Assembly: GCA_045643185.1 (NCBI GenBank)
Contig: JAZUKH010000088.1
Span: 1 to 23,437 of the forward strand
Direction of reading: 5' to 3'
DNA length: 23,437 bases
DNA from: RGIG464 sp045643185
Lineage (GTDB): Bacteria; Myxococcota_A; Bradymonadia; UBA4248
Part shown: one piece after another, positions 1-8,493 of the stretch
Layout of the letters: each line of letters starts with the position of its first letter
Position numbering within the stretch: position 1 is the stretch's first letter
Translations under genes and position numbers: made by a program
Notes under the pieces: generated by a model
The model's database searches: none
The model's input: the letters and a program-made list of their open reading frames with translations, nothing else
What the model was told of the DNA's origin: nothing

Positions 1-487
1 TTGCTTCGCTCAACCATGCCACACGGCTGTACCAAATTCATGATTGATCAAGTCAGATCATCGAAATTAATTTTGGAGTCGGCGCAGCGACGGCGTACCA
101 CGTTACGTCGATACACTTCGGCTTCGGACAAATCGCGCACGCTCGCCCCAATCTCAGCCTGCTTGCCTTCGGCTTCGCTACGGCTGAGATTAACAGTAAT
201 CTTAAGCCTATTACATGTTTAGAGACGACTATATTTTGATTAAACGAAGCTACCGTAACGTAATTCGAATTGTTTAAGAAAATTTAGTGGGACAGTAGTG
301 GCACAAGCTATATGGAAATACACAAAAATTGAGTTTTGCGTAAAATTATAATTCTATAAAAAATTTCACAAAAAAATCTTGAAGTATATTTTATATTCAT
401 GCAGATAGGCGTCAACGCATGGGCCCGTGCGGATCTGCTGTGTCGTATGCGCGGTCACAGCATCCAAAAACATTCACGAAGGAGTCA
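1..487. other. Non-coding leader region upstream of the UvrA-like gene
   Basis: I see no convincing gene here. The only open frame (1-222, +) starts with TTG at the window edge, has no recognisable domain and overlaps a strong inverted repeat, so I do not call it. From about 195 to 410 the sequence is strongly AT-rich, as expected for a promoter region. A perfect TATAAT lies at 347-352, but no good -35 box stands 16-18 bases upstream (TTGAGT at 329-334 is only 12 bases away), so it is a weak promoter candidate. Confidence 0.5.
150..191. repeat. Inverted repeat, 10-bp arms
   Basis: AATCTCAGCC (150-159) is the exact reverse complement of GGCTGAGATT (182-191), separated by 22 bases that contain a small GCC-TTCG-GC hairpin. 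No T-tract follows on either strand. It could terminate a gene ending left of the window or be a solo repetitive palindrome. Confidence 0.5.
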
Positions 488-3241
488 ATGATTACAATGG
501 ATAAAATTATTATTCGTGGTCTGACAGAACACAATCTCAAGAACTTGTCATTTGAGATCCCAAAACATCAGATCGTGATCTTCACGGGCGTATCCGGATC
601 GGGAAAATCGAGCATTGTTTTTGACACGATCGCCGCCGAAGCGACGCGACAGATGAACGAGACCTATCCAGCTTTTGTGCGAAGTCGATTCAAAAAAGTC
701 ACTCGCCCGTCGGTCGACTCGATCGAACACCTGTCGCCAGTCGTCGTGGTCGATCAAAGTCCACTTGGCTTTAACGCGCGTTCGACGGTCGGCACCGTCA
801 CGGAGATCTATACCGGTCTGCGTTTGTTATTTTCACGCATCGGTGAACCCAGTGCCGGACCGGCCTCGCGCTACTCGTTCAACGACCCGACGGGCATGTG
901 CCCGACCTGTACGGGCATGGGCGTCGTGACCGACATTGACTGGGATGCACTCATTGACCGCTCGAAGTCGTTTGAACAGGGCGCCATTCGCGACACCATG
1001 TTCCGCGTCGGCTCGTGGTATTGGAAAAAATACATGGCGAGCGGCCTGTTCGACGTTCATAAGCCCCTGAACGAGTTCAGCCAGGACGAGTGGCACGCGC
1101 TGCTAGACGGCGCTGGCGAAGTGGACGGCGTCAAAGCGCTGTACCGAAAACGCTACGTCTCGCGCGACCTCACACAGATCAGCGACAACATGCGTGAAAA
1201 AGGCGAGTCGCTCATGCGCACATGTCGTTGCCCGGAATGCGGTGGACAAAGGCTGTGCGAGGCGTCGCGTGCCACGCGCATAAACGGCCAAAACATCGCT
1301 GAGCTGAGCGCACTGAGTCTACCGGTGCTGCGCGAGTTTTTGCGCGACATTCACGACACACGCGTTCAAGGCGTCGTCGACGCTCTGATCGCCGACCTGA
1401 CGCGTTTGATCGACATTGGTCTGCCCTACCTGAGCCTGGATCGTTCAGCCGCAACCCTGTCGGGCGGCGAAGCTCAGCGCATCAAACTCGTGCGCTTTTT
1501 GTCATCCTCGTTGAACGAGATGATCTACGTGTTTGATGAACCGAGCACGGGCCTGCATCCACGCGATGTCTTCCGCATGAACCAGTTGCTGCAAGACCTC
1601 AAACGCCGTGGCAACACGGTGTTGGTCGTCGAACACGACCCCGATGTGATCGCGATCGCCGACACCGTGATCGACATCGGACCGGCTGCCGGCACACATG
1701 GCGGCCAGATCACGTTTCAGGGTGCCTATGCCGACTTGTTGAAGGCAGATTGCCCGACCGGTTGCGCGCTTCGCATGAACGTGCCACTCAACACGACGCC
1801 GCGTCAACCCCGTGGCTTTTTGCCAATACGCGGCGCCTCGCGGCACAATTTGAAAAACCTCGACGTGGATATTCCACTCGGCGTCATCTGCGCCATCACG
1901 GGCGTCGCTGGGAGCGGCAAATCCTCGTTGATCTCTGGCGTCTTTGCCGAGACCTACGCCGACCGTGTCGTGCCCATCGACCAGTCGCCCATCACCGCAA
2001 CACAACGCTCGACGCCCGCGACCTACCTCGAGATCTTCGACGAGATCCGAAAGCTCTTCGCGCGTGAAAATGGCGTTTCCGAAAGCCTGTTCAGCTTCAA
2101 CGCAGCTGGCGCCTGTCCCGATTGCGGCGGCAAAGGCGTCATCGTCACCGAACTGGCCTTTATGGATCCCATCACAACGGAGTGTGAGCGCTGTCATGGC
2201 TGCCGATACAGCGACGAAGCCTTGAGCTACCGCTACAAGGGCAAAAACATCGACGAGATCCAATCCCTGACTGCGCTCGAAGCCTGTGACTTCTTCGAAC
2301 AGCCCAAGATCCTCAAACCTTTGCGTGCGCTTTGCGAAGTCGGGCTCGCCTACATGACGCTCGGCCAGCCGCTATCGACTCTGTCTGGCGGTGAACGACA
2401 GCGCATTAAACTGGCCAAGTCCTTACGGCACAAGGGAGAGGTCTACATTTTTGATGAACCGACAACGGGGCTGCATCGGTCGGATTGCGAAAAACTCATG
2501 GCACTTTTTGACCGCCTTGTGGATGCCGGCAACTCGGTCTTGCTCATCGAACATGACCTGGACGTGATCAAACGCGCCGACTACATCATCGACATTGGTC
2601 CGGACGCCGGCGACCGGGGCGGCGAGCTCGTCTTTGCAGGCACCCCGTCCCAGATGTGCCAGAGCGACACCTGGACAGCGCGCTTTTTGCGCGCCTCGCT
2701 CGATGCCAATCACCAAGCCACGATGCCCAACGCGGTTCGATCCGACACAACGTTCGACCAGACTTTGAGCGTGCACCCCATCGGCCGCATCGCCGCCGGC
2801 GAAGACGACTTCGTCATAGAGATCGACCCACGTTGGCGCCCTGCCCTGCACGGCCTTGAAACTTATTCGCACGTCCAGATCTACTGGTGGTTCGACGGCT
2901 GCGACAATGCCCGCGACCGCGCCTACACAAGCCACGCCTCACCCTACACACACGGTCCTCAAACCGTCGGCGTGTTCGCATCCCGCTCGCCCGAGCGCCC
3001 CAATCCCATCGCCGTGACGACTGCTCAGATCCTGCACATCGACCACGAAAGTGGAAAACTCTACATTTCGTACATCGACGCAAGACATGACACGCCCGTC
3101 CTGGACCTCAAACCCTATATTCCTTCGCTCGACCGCGTCGAACGCCCGCAAATGCCCAACTGGTGCGCCCACTGGCCAAAAAGCCTCGAAGAAAGCGCCG
3201 ACTTCGACTGGGCACAGGAGTTTAACTTCGATCTCTCATAA
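488..3241 (+). CDS. UvrA2-like ABC ATPase fused to a C-terminal TrmO/TsaA-like methyltransferase domain
   Basis: The first ~745 residues are UvrA-family. Visible motifs are Walker A GVSGSGKSS (~33), a CPTC half zinc finger (~137), CPEC (~245), LSGGEAQRI (~323), second Walker A GVAGSGKSS (~471), CPDC/CERC zinc finger (~542) and LSGGERQRI (~631). Relative to canonical UvrA, about 115-140 residues are missing between Walker A and the first zinc finger, where the UvrB-binding domain lies. This fits UvrA2-type paralogues, which are linked to DNA-damaging drug tolerance rather than UvrB-dependent repair. Residues ~760-910 match TrmO/TsaA, the SAM-dependent N6-methylation of t6A37 in tRNA: GVFASRSPERPNPIAV and DTPVLDLKPY are clear. 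Start: ATG 488 lies 3 bases after AAGGAG (479-484); ATG 497, 12 bases after it, is equally possible (protein MDKIIIRG). The frame is open back to 419 but without a better site. The two domains are continuous with no stop between them. Confidence 0.9.
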   Translation: MITMDKIIIRGLTEHNLKNLSFEIPKHQIVIFTGVSGSGKSSIVFDTIAAEATRQMNETYPAFVRSRFKKVTRPSVDSIEHLSPVVVVDQSPLGFNARSTVGTVTEIYTGLRLLFSRIGEPSAGPASRYSFNDPTGMCPTCTGMGVVTDIDWDALIDRSKSFEQGAIRDTMFRVGSWYWKKYMASGLFDVHKPLNEFSQDEWHALLDGAGEVDGVKALYRKRYVSRDLTQISDNMREKGESLMRTCRCPECGGQRLCEASRATRINGQNIAELSALSLPVLREFLRDIHDTRVQGVVDALIADLTRLIDIGLPYLSLDRSAATLSGGEAQRIKLVRFLSSSLNEMIYVFDEPSTGLHPRDVFRMNQLLQDLKRRGNTVLVVEHDPDVIAIADTVIDIGPAAGTHGGQITFQGAYADLLKADCPTGCALRMNVPLNTTPRQPRGFLPIRGASRHNLKNLDVDIPLGVICAITGVAGSGKSSLISGVFAETYADRVVPIDQSPITATQRSTPATYLEIFDEIRKLFARENGVSESLFSFNAAGACPDCGGKGVIVTELAFMDPITTECERCHGCRYSDEALSYRYKGKNIDEIQSLTALEACDFFEQPKILKPLRALCEVGLAYMTLGQPLSTLSGGERQRIKLAKSLRHKGEVYIFDEPTTGLHRSDCEKLMALFDRLVDAGNSVLLIEHDLDVIKRADYIIDIGPDAGDRGGELVFAGTPSQMCQSDTWTARFLRASLDANHQATMPNAVRSDTTFDQTLSVHPIGRIAAGEDDFVIEIDPRWRPALHGLETYSHVQIYWWFDGCDNARDRAYTSHASPYTHGPQTVGVFASRSPERPNPIAVTTAQILHIDHESGKLYISYIDARHDTPVLDLKPYIPSLDRVERPQMPNWCAHWPKSLEESADFDWAQEFNFDLS

Positions 3242-3318
3242 ACGCGTCAATTCCAAAATACATTTTCGTGGCGCCTAAAACAAACGGCGCGTATAATTAT
3301 TTTCTTCAACGCGTGCCG

Positions 3319-3388
3319 TGGCCCCGCCAGGTGAGGGGGTCGCGGCGTATTTTCGCAGAAAATAGCCGCGCAGGGGGACACTTCCCTC
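3319..3388 (+). repeat. Intergenic palindromic repeat, copy A (bulged-G hairpin with G-rich flanks)
   Basis: The central stem CGCGGC-(G)-TATTTTC (3341-3354) pairs with GAAAATAGCCGCG (3358-3370) across a 3-base loop; the only unpaired stem base is G3347. The left flank carries GAGGGGGT. The right flank, GGGGGACACTTCCC, can form a second small hairpin. The same layout recurs at 5365-5432 (inverted) and 8363-8472. It lies in the 232-bp gap after the UvrA-TrmO gene. Confidence 0.75.
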
Positions 3389-3473
3389 TTCCAAAATATA
3401 TCATAATATTTTAACTCCTGATCTTTTATATTTGAGATCACCCCTCTTTTATACAACGGAATAGGCATAGCCC

Positions 3474-5300
3474 ATGACAAATTCTAAAAAACAATCATAT
3501 TTATATATAATTTGTGCCTCTATTTTTATGTTATCAGGCTGTTCCAACGACAGCTCGAACTGTCAAACCAATGCCGTCAAATGCGTCGATGAGCACACGG
3601 CTGCGACATGCCAGTCTTCGGGAAACTGGCTCGAAGAAACATGCCCAAACGGCTGCGAAAACGGCAAATGCAAAGCACCAAGCAACGTCTGCAACCAAAA
3701 CGCGACGCAGTGCAACGAAGCCGCTGACGCCGTGATGATATGCAACCAAAACGGTCAGTGGGAAAACAAAGAAACATGCCCAAACGGCTGCACAAACGGC
3801 CAATGCAAAGCATGCGCTCAGGAAGGCGACAAGCGCTGTAACGCCGACGGCAATGTCGAAATCTGCCAGGCTGACTTCACGAACGTCCAAACCGAGGTCT
3901 GCGATTTTCACTGCAACGAAGGCGCCTGCGTCGAATGCACGACAGACGCCGACTGCCTGGCCTACGGCGGTGTGACTGCAGGCACCTGCCAACAAGGCAA
4001 ATGCAAAGCTGACGCTTGCCAACGCGGCTACATTCACCAGTTTGACCTTTGCACCTACCAAATGCCCTTTGCTGGCAACGTTTTTGTCACCGAACTCGAC
4101 GGCGATCTCGTCTCTGATGCCCCCAGAATCATCGGACAGACAGACGGCATGATCAAAACCTGGGATGACCCCAAAACGACGCTCTCACTGTATTTTGCGC
4201 CTCAAAAGACCGGCTACATGCACCTGGCCGTCGACGCCAAACTCATGGATGGCGCCCAAAATTGCACGATCGATCTCACGTATCATGGCGTCACGCACTC
4301 GATCAACGTCGATTCACGCGATCTCAAGACCTACGACGTTGGCGAATGGAAGGTCACCGAGCCGGGTTACGTCAAAATTGACATAAAAGGCACGTCCGTT
4401 GCGCCTCAGGGGGCCACTTTCGCTGATATTCAGAATTTCTACATCGCCGGTGACGTCGCGGTCGACACGCCGATCTGCACGACCACAGAAAAACTCGGCG
4501 ACGCCTATTGGCACCGACGCGGCCCGTCCGTACACCTCCACTATGACCTGCCAAACGCAACGGAATGGTTTTATAATGAAGCACGCGTACCCGAAACCTC
4601 CAACGTCCGCGGCTCATATTTCATGCTCACAGGCTTTTCGGAAGGCTACATGGGCATCCAAATCGTCGCAGACGGCACCCACAAAGTCCTCTTCTCGGTC
4701 TGGAGTCCCTACGACACCAACGATCCAAGCCAGATTCCTGAAGACTATCAAGTCACCACGATCCGCAAAGGCGAAGGCGTCGAACCGAACAAATTCGGCA
4801 ACGAAGGCTGCGGCATGCAAAGTTTCCTAACCTGGCCGTGGGAATTTGAAAAGACCTATCGAACCCTCGTCCACATCAAACCCAATGAAGACGGCACCAC
4901 CGACTACACTGGCTACTTCGGTGACGAAGACGGCACCTGGCACCTACTCGCCTCGTTCCGCCGCCCACGAACCTCGACCTGGTACCGCGGCGCCCACTCC
5001 TTCCTCGAAAGCTTCATTCCCGAAACGAGCATTCACACGCGCGACGTCCACTTCACGAATCAGTGGGCTCGAACCAATGACGGCACATGGACTGAAATCA
5101 CCACCGCAAAATTCACATGCGATGGCACCGGAATGAACAAAATGCGCTCCGATCTGAAAGGTTACGTCAACGGCAACGAATTCGTTCTGCAAAACTGCGG
5201 TTTCTTTTCCGAAACGACGCCATACGACACCCAACTCACCCGTGAAAGCTCCGGCACTGCTGCGCCAAACATCGATTTCGACGCACTCGAAGCCCTTTAA
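3474..5300 (+). CDS. Lipoprotein with Cys-rich repeats and DUF5077/DUF3472-like domains
   Basis: A signal peptide ends in a lipobox LSGC with lipidation Cys23, so the protein is exported and membrane-anchored. Residues ~30-180 hold three Cys-rich repeats of the form CNxxADxxxICxxxGxW...ETCPNGCxNGxC, followed by CTTDADC...GKC. Residues ~198-330 look like a beta-sandwich DUF5077-type domain. Residues ~335-565 match DUF3472: YFMLTGFSEGYMGIQ, FSVWSPYDTNDP, FGNEGCGMQS, YTGYFGDEDGTW and HSFLESFIPE. DUF3472 proteins are secreted and mostly uncharacterised; carbohydrate binding or processing is often guessed but not shown here. No strong ribosome site precedes ATG 3474. The gene stands alone, flanked by copies A and B of the palindromic repeat. 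I am confident of the export and the domain family, not of the function. Confidence 0.85.
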   Translation: MTNSKKQSYLYIICASIFMLSGCSNDSSNCQTNAVKCVDEHTAATCQSSGNWLEETCPNGCENGKCKAPSNVCNQNATQCNEAADAVMICNQNGQWENKETCPNGCTNGQCKACAQEGDKRCNADGNVEICQADFTNVQTEVCDFHCNEGACVECTTDADCLAYGGVTAGTCQQGKCKADACQRGYIHQFDLCTYQMPFAGNVFVTELDGDLVSDAPRIIGQTDGMIKTWDDPKTTLSLYFAPQKTGYMHLAVDAKLMDGAQNCTIDLTYHGVTHSINVDSRDLKTYDVGEWKVTEPGYVKIDIKGTSVAPQGATFADIQNFYIAGDVAVDTPICTTTEKLGDAYWHRRGPSVHLHYDLPNATEWFYNEARVPETSNVRGSYFMLTGFSEGYMGIQIVADGTHKVLFSVWSPYDTNDPSQIPEDYQVTTIRKGEGVEPNKFGNEGCGMQSFLTWPWEFEKTYRTLVHIKPNEDGTTDYTGYFGDEDGTWHLLASFRRPRTSTWYRGAHSFLESFIPETSIHTRDVHFTNQWARTNDGTWTEITTAKFTCDGTGMNKMRSDLKGYVNGNEFVLQNCGFFSETTPYDTQLTRESSGTAAPNIDFDALEAL

Positions 5301-5312
5301 TGGCGTTTTATC

Positions 5313-5336
5313 GATTTTTCTATCTTGTTAAAAATC
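5313..5336. terminator. Possible weak terminator hairpin
   Basis: GATTTTT (5313-5319) pairs with AAAAATC (5330-5336) across 10 bases, 12 bases past the DUF3472 gene. A run of seven T follows at about 5352-5358. The stem is AT-rich and weak. Confidence 0.3.
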
Positions 5337-5364
5337 AATTCTGATTCATTGTTTTTTTGGAGGA

Positions 5365-5432
5365 GGGGGGAAGTGTCCCCCCACGCGTCTATGGCTTCGC
5401 CATACGACGCGCCCCCCTCTGCCTGCGGCGCC
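5365..5432 (-). repeat. Intergenic palindromic repeat, copy B (inverted relative to A and C)
   Basis: CGCGTCTATGGC (5384-5395) pairs with GCCATA-(C)-GACGCG (5399-5411) around a TTC loop. The unpaired C is a G when read on the minus strand, at the same place as in copies A and C. The flanks match the family: GGGGGGA-AGTG-TCCCCCC at 5365-5382 forms the side hairpin, and CCCCCCTCTGCCTGCGGCGCC follows to 5432. The stem sequence differs from A and C while pairing is kept. It sits between convergent genes. Confidence 0.75.
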
Positions 5433-5450
5433 CCGACGAGCGAGCAACAC

Positions 5451-5522
5451 CCACTGACCACTAGCCACTAGCCACTAATAACCACTAGCCACTGACCACT
5501 AGCCACTGACCACTAACCACTG
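5451..5522. repeat. Heptanucleotide tandem repeat, about 10 copies of CCACTRR
   Basis: Units CCACTGA, CCACTAG or CCACTAA follow each other head to tail from 5451, interrupted once by a TAA insert at 5479-5481. The array ends at the stop codon of the minus-strand Sel1 lipoprotein gene. Nine of the ten units end in a stop triplet, and the 7-base period rotates these through all three plus-strand frames. It resembles short tandemly repeated heptamers known in other bacteria, such as cyanobacterial STRRs, in period only. Confidence 0.9.
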
Positions 5523-8282
5523 TTATATATCCGGCACGTTCGAGAAGTCGATCTCAGGAAGAGCCTGCAAATAGAGTCGAGGATCGTAATTCATGGCTTC
5601 GCGCGCAAATTCGTTGTTGTCGATAAAATTACGCGCTTCGTCGGTATATTTTTTCCACTTTTTCTTGAGACCGAGTTTTTTATACATTTCTTCAGCGGCG
5701 TATGGGAATTGACGCAGATACCAGATGTAGAACAATTCACGGCGATGAATAGACTGCTGAAACAGATAATATTTAGTATCGTAAGAATCTTTACCGAGTT
5801 CTGAATTTCTGATGTCTTTGCAGACGGGTGAAGACATTTCACATAAATTGTAAAACGCCATGTCGCTAGGCAGTTCAACGGCGAGGTGGAAGAAGGTATT
5901 TTTGAGGATCTCAGGGGTGATTTTTTCGTTTTTCGCTAACAAAGTGGCGACGATAGCCGTTTTGGCTTTCTGTACGGATTCATAATAGATATCATCAAGT
6001 TCCGATCTGCTTAAATCACCATAGATGAAAGGAGTCTTTACGCTTTTAATGACGTAAAAGTCGTCGATGTTTTTACCTTGTTCCAATTTGATCTGGTTGA
6101 CGATCTCATCTTTAAAGTTATCGATGACTGGTAATTGAGCTAGTCGTTGCTTTGCATTTACGTAAATTGATCTGTCAAAAATATCAAACTGAACGACGCG
6201 TCTTGCCCATTCATCAACGAGAGCTTTATTGGCATGGATATGGGGTAACTTGCCTTCATTATTTTTTAGAAGATAATAGATATTAAAGACGGCCTTTTTG
6301 TACCCAGTCTGACTCTCATAAACAATATTATCGTTGTACCTGTAATAATAAAAATAATTTTCTAGAAACCGATAATACCATTTTATGACTATTTCTGCTT
6401 TTTGCGGTGATAATGAAGAAATATCTTTATATTGATCCGCAATATTCAACGCCAAATTTCCAGCATGGGAATTACCGCATTCATTTTTATAATATTCTTT
6501 ATACAGGTTATATCGTATAGTGTTTTGCTTTTCAGGATAGATTTTATCTAAAATCTTCTTATTATCATATTTAGACAAGATTCTATACAGATGTGTTTTT
6601 GCGAATAGATTACCTTCTTCAGTAGCGAGTTTATATAAATCAAACGCTTTTTGATATTGTTCAAGGTCGACGTAATAGAGATTTGCCAATTGTAGATGTC
6701 GGAGAGGTTGATTGAGTTCGGTCGTATCAGCCTGAATGAGTCGGATCGCTTCATCGATAGGATCTCCAGATTTGACTGTTCCACGGCACCCCTTTCCAGC
6801 GAGCGTCAAAGCCCGCAACTGACGAGAAGCAAAGTGCGACGGATCTTCGGCAGAGCGAGTAAGCCATTCATTGTCGAGGGCATAGTCAATGCTATAATTT
6901 AACGAGTTATTACCATATCGATAAATTCTCCACCTCATCTCTCTCGCAGCTTTAACTTCTTCGGATTCTTCTTCTTCTTCCTCATCCTCGCCGTCATAAT
7001 TTTCCTCGTCACCGCACCCCTCCTCATCAGATTCATATTCTTCTTCCTCACCGTCTTTACTGAAGGGCTCGATACTATCATCTAGATAATTACTTTGACA
7101 ATGATCGTAATCTTCCAAATAGGACCAGAAACTGGTCCCGATATCGCCAACATCGAATTCATATTTACAAGTTTCTTTAAAATTTCCACCTTGGAGCAGG
7201 GAATACCAAACATGATACCATGTAGTATTATCCTGATTTAATTGATTTAAGACGAACTCATTTAATTCATCTATGACCTTCACAAATTCCGACTCATACG
7301 AAATCAAATTAACATACTTCTCCAGAAATTTCTCATAATCCATTTTGTCTATGGATTTCAACGTCGTTATGAGAATGGCACTATCATGTTTTTGGCCATT
7401 ACCATCTTCGGTGATCTCTGCAGCTTTGTTGAGCCAGTAATCCGCTTCTCCGTGGTCGATGGTCGCCCACTCAGCTGCCGTATCGAGGTCATTTGGCAAA
7501 TGAATGCCGAGTTCGTACATCATCGCGAGATCATATTGCGCCACTTTGAGACCGTGAATGGCTGCACGTCTCATGTAATTAACGCCTTTTTCTTTGTTTT
7601 CGTCCCCGAAAACACCGTTTAAGTAGATGATGGCGAGTAAGTATTCGGCATCTTCATAACCACGAGCGGCGGCCTGTTCAAGCCATTCAACGGCGGCCTT
7701 GCCATGATCATCTGGACAACTCAAACTCGCCGGCATTTGGTAGACCAGTGTCGGCGATTTGAAGAGATCTCCCAACACGGAAGACTCACCATCAAGCATG
7801 ATGAACCACCGAAACATCTCTCGTTCGACAGTGTGATATTCAACAAAATCGTAGTCTTTTTCGATGATAGTTTGGCGATATGGAGAGAGGTCGAAAGCAT
7901 CTGGATGATTGTCGAGAATGCGGTACATCATCGCGAGAATGAACATGGCCGTTTGTGCATCATCAGCGCCTTCATCCTCGAGGATGTCATCGCGCTCAAC
8001 GAGATGATCATCGTAGTATTTTGCGGCAATTTTGACCCATTTTTCGGTGACCGCTTGTGGCATGGGCGAGTTAACGGGTTCGAAATGAATCCGCGCTTTT
8101 TCGGCGTTCAGAATTTTGGTTTCTTCGTCAACATCGATCGCATCGTTCAATATTTCAACTTGTTCGTCTGTCGTTTGTACATTTGATTCAGTGGGGACCT
8201 GAATATCTTTTTGGGCGTTGCCACACGCGGAAAGCAACGCAGTAGAGAGGATCAACGAAGTGATGAGTCGCAATTTTTTCAT
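5523..8282 (-). CDS. Sel1-like repeat lipoprotein
   Basis: I chose ATG 8282 because it gives a clean lipoprotein signal, MKKLRLITSLILSTALLSAC with lipidated Cys20, and has AGGTG 4-8 bases upstream. The frame stays open to 8483, but that extension runs through palindromic repeat copy C. The mature protein is about 900 residues. Sel1-type helical hairpins are visible at ~193-222 (AAVEWLEQAAARGYEDAEYL), at ~229-256 (MRRAAIHGLKVAQYDLAMMY) and, more diverged, near 541-570 (YQKAFDLYKLATEEGNLFAK). Sel1 repeats are usually protein-interaction scaffolds. Residues ~403-445 form a very acidic tract, almost all D, E, S and G. The C-terminal third is rich in Tyr, Asn and Lys and matches nothing I recognise. 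The gene is AT-richer than its enzyme neighbours. Role unknown; probably an envelope scaffold. Confidence 0.85.
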   Translation of the reverse strand: MKKLRLITSLILSTALLSACGNAQKDIQVPTESNVQTTDEQVEILNDAIDVDEETKILNAEKARIHFEPVNSPMPQAVTEKWVKIAAKYYDDHLVERDDILEDEGADDAQTAMFILAMMYRILDNHPDAFDLSPYRQTIIEKDYDFVEYHTVEREMFRWFIMLDGESSVLGDLFKSPTLVYQMPASLSCPDDHGKAAVEWLEQAAARGYEDAEYLLAIIYLNGVFGDENKEKGVNYMRRAAIHGLKVAQYDLAMMYELGIHLPNDLDTAAEWATIDHGEADYWLNKAAEITEDGNGQKHDSAILITTLKSIDKMDYEKFLEKYVNLISYESEFVKVIDELNEFVLNQLNQDNTTWYHVWYSLLQGGNFKETCKYEFDVGDIGTSFWSYLEDYDHCQSNYLDDSIEPFSKDGEEEEYESDEEGCGDEENYDGEDEEEEEESEEVKAAREMRWRIYRYGNNSLNYSIDYALDNEWLTRSAEDPSHFASRQLRALTLAGKGCRGTVKSGDPIDEAIRLIQADTTELNQPLRHLQLANLYYVDLEQYQKAFDLYKLATEEGNLFAKTHLYRILSKYDNKKILDKIYPEKQNTIRYNLYKEYYKNECGNSHAGNLALNIADQYKDISSLSPQKAEIVIKWYYRFLENYFYYYRYNDNIVYESQTGYKKAVFNIYYLLKNNEGKLPHIHANKALVDEWARRVVQFDIFDRSIYVNAKQRLAQLPVIDNFKDEIVNQIKLEQGKNIDDFYVIKSVKTPFIYGDLSRSELDDIYYESVQKAKTAIVATLLAKNEKITPEILKNTFFHLAVELPSDMAFYNLCEMSSPVCKDIRNSELGKDSYDTKYYLFQQSIHRRELFYIWYLRQFPYAAEEMYKKLGLKKKWKKYTDEARNFIDNNEFAREAMNYDPRLYLQALPEIDFSNVPDI

Positions 8283-8362
8283 AAGGCACCTATTAACAAA
8301 GAAAGACGAGCAAACAGCGTTATGCGTATTGAGTGATCGACCGTTTCGACGAACCGCGTAAA

Positions 8363-8472
8363 GCGCGCCGCAGGCGGAGGGGGTAGCGGCGTATTTTGTA
8401 TTTCCGTAGAAACGTCCGGTCCGGGCGTCTCTACGGAAATACAAAATAGCCGCGTAGGGGGAGACTTCCCCC
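8363..8472 (+). repeat. Intergenic palindromic repeat, copy C (long-stem version)
   Basis: The left arm 8386-8410 (GCGGC-G-TATTTTGTATTTCC..., ending GTAGA) pairs with 8430-8453, leaving only G8391 unpaired, as in copies A and B. The stem is about 24 bp, twice as long as in A. The left flank GCGCCGCAGGCGGAGGGGGT and right flank GGGGGAGACTTCCCCC match copy B closely; the right flank is itself a hairpin. It lies between the DsbA-like gene and the Sel1 gene, both on the minus strand. Confidence 0.8.
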
Positions 8473-8493
8473 ACACAGATCAATTATTATTTA

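Noticed and set aside
1..222. Plus-strand frame of 73 residues at the window edge
   Set aside because: TTG start at the edge, Arg/Ser-rich low-information sequence, overlaps a strong inverted repeat, no ribosome site.
1502..2263. 253-residue minus-strand frame inside the UvrA-like gene
   Set aside because: Shadow frame: the plus-strand reading has complete ABC motifs throughout, and the minus-strand product shows no domain.
7704..8186. 160-residue plus-strand frame inside the Sel1 gene
   Set aside because: Opposite strand of a clear lipoprotein with Sel1 repeats; no ribosome site or domain.
8283..8483. N-terminal extension of the Sel1 lipoprotein frame
   Set aside because: It would run through palindromic repeat copy C and bury the lipoprotein signal peptide; ATG 8282 has a ribosome site.
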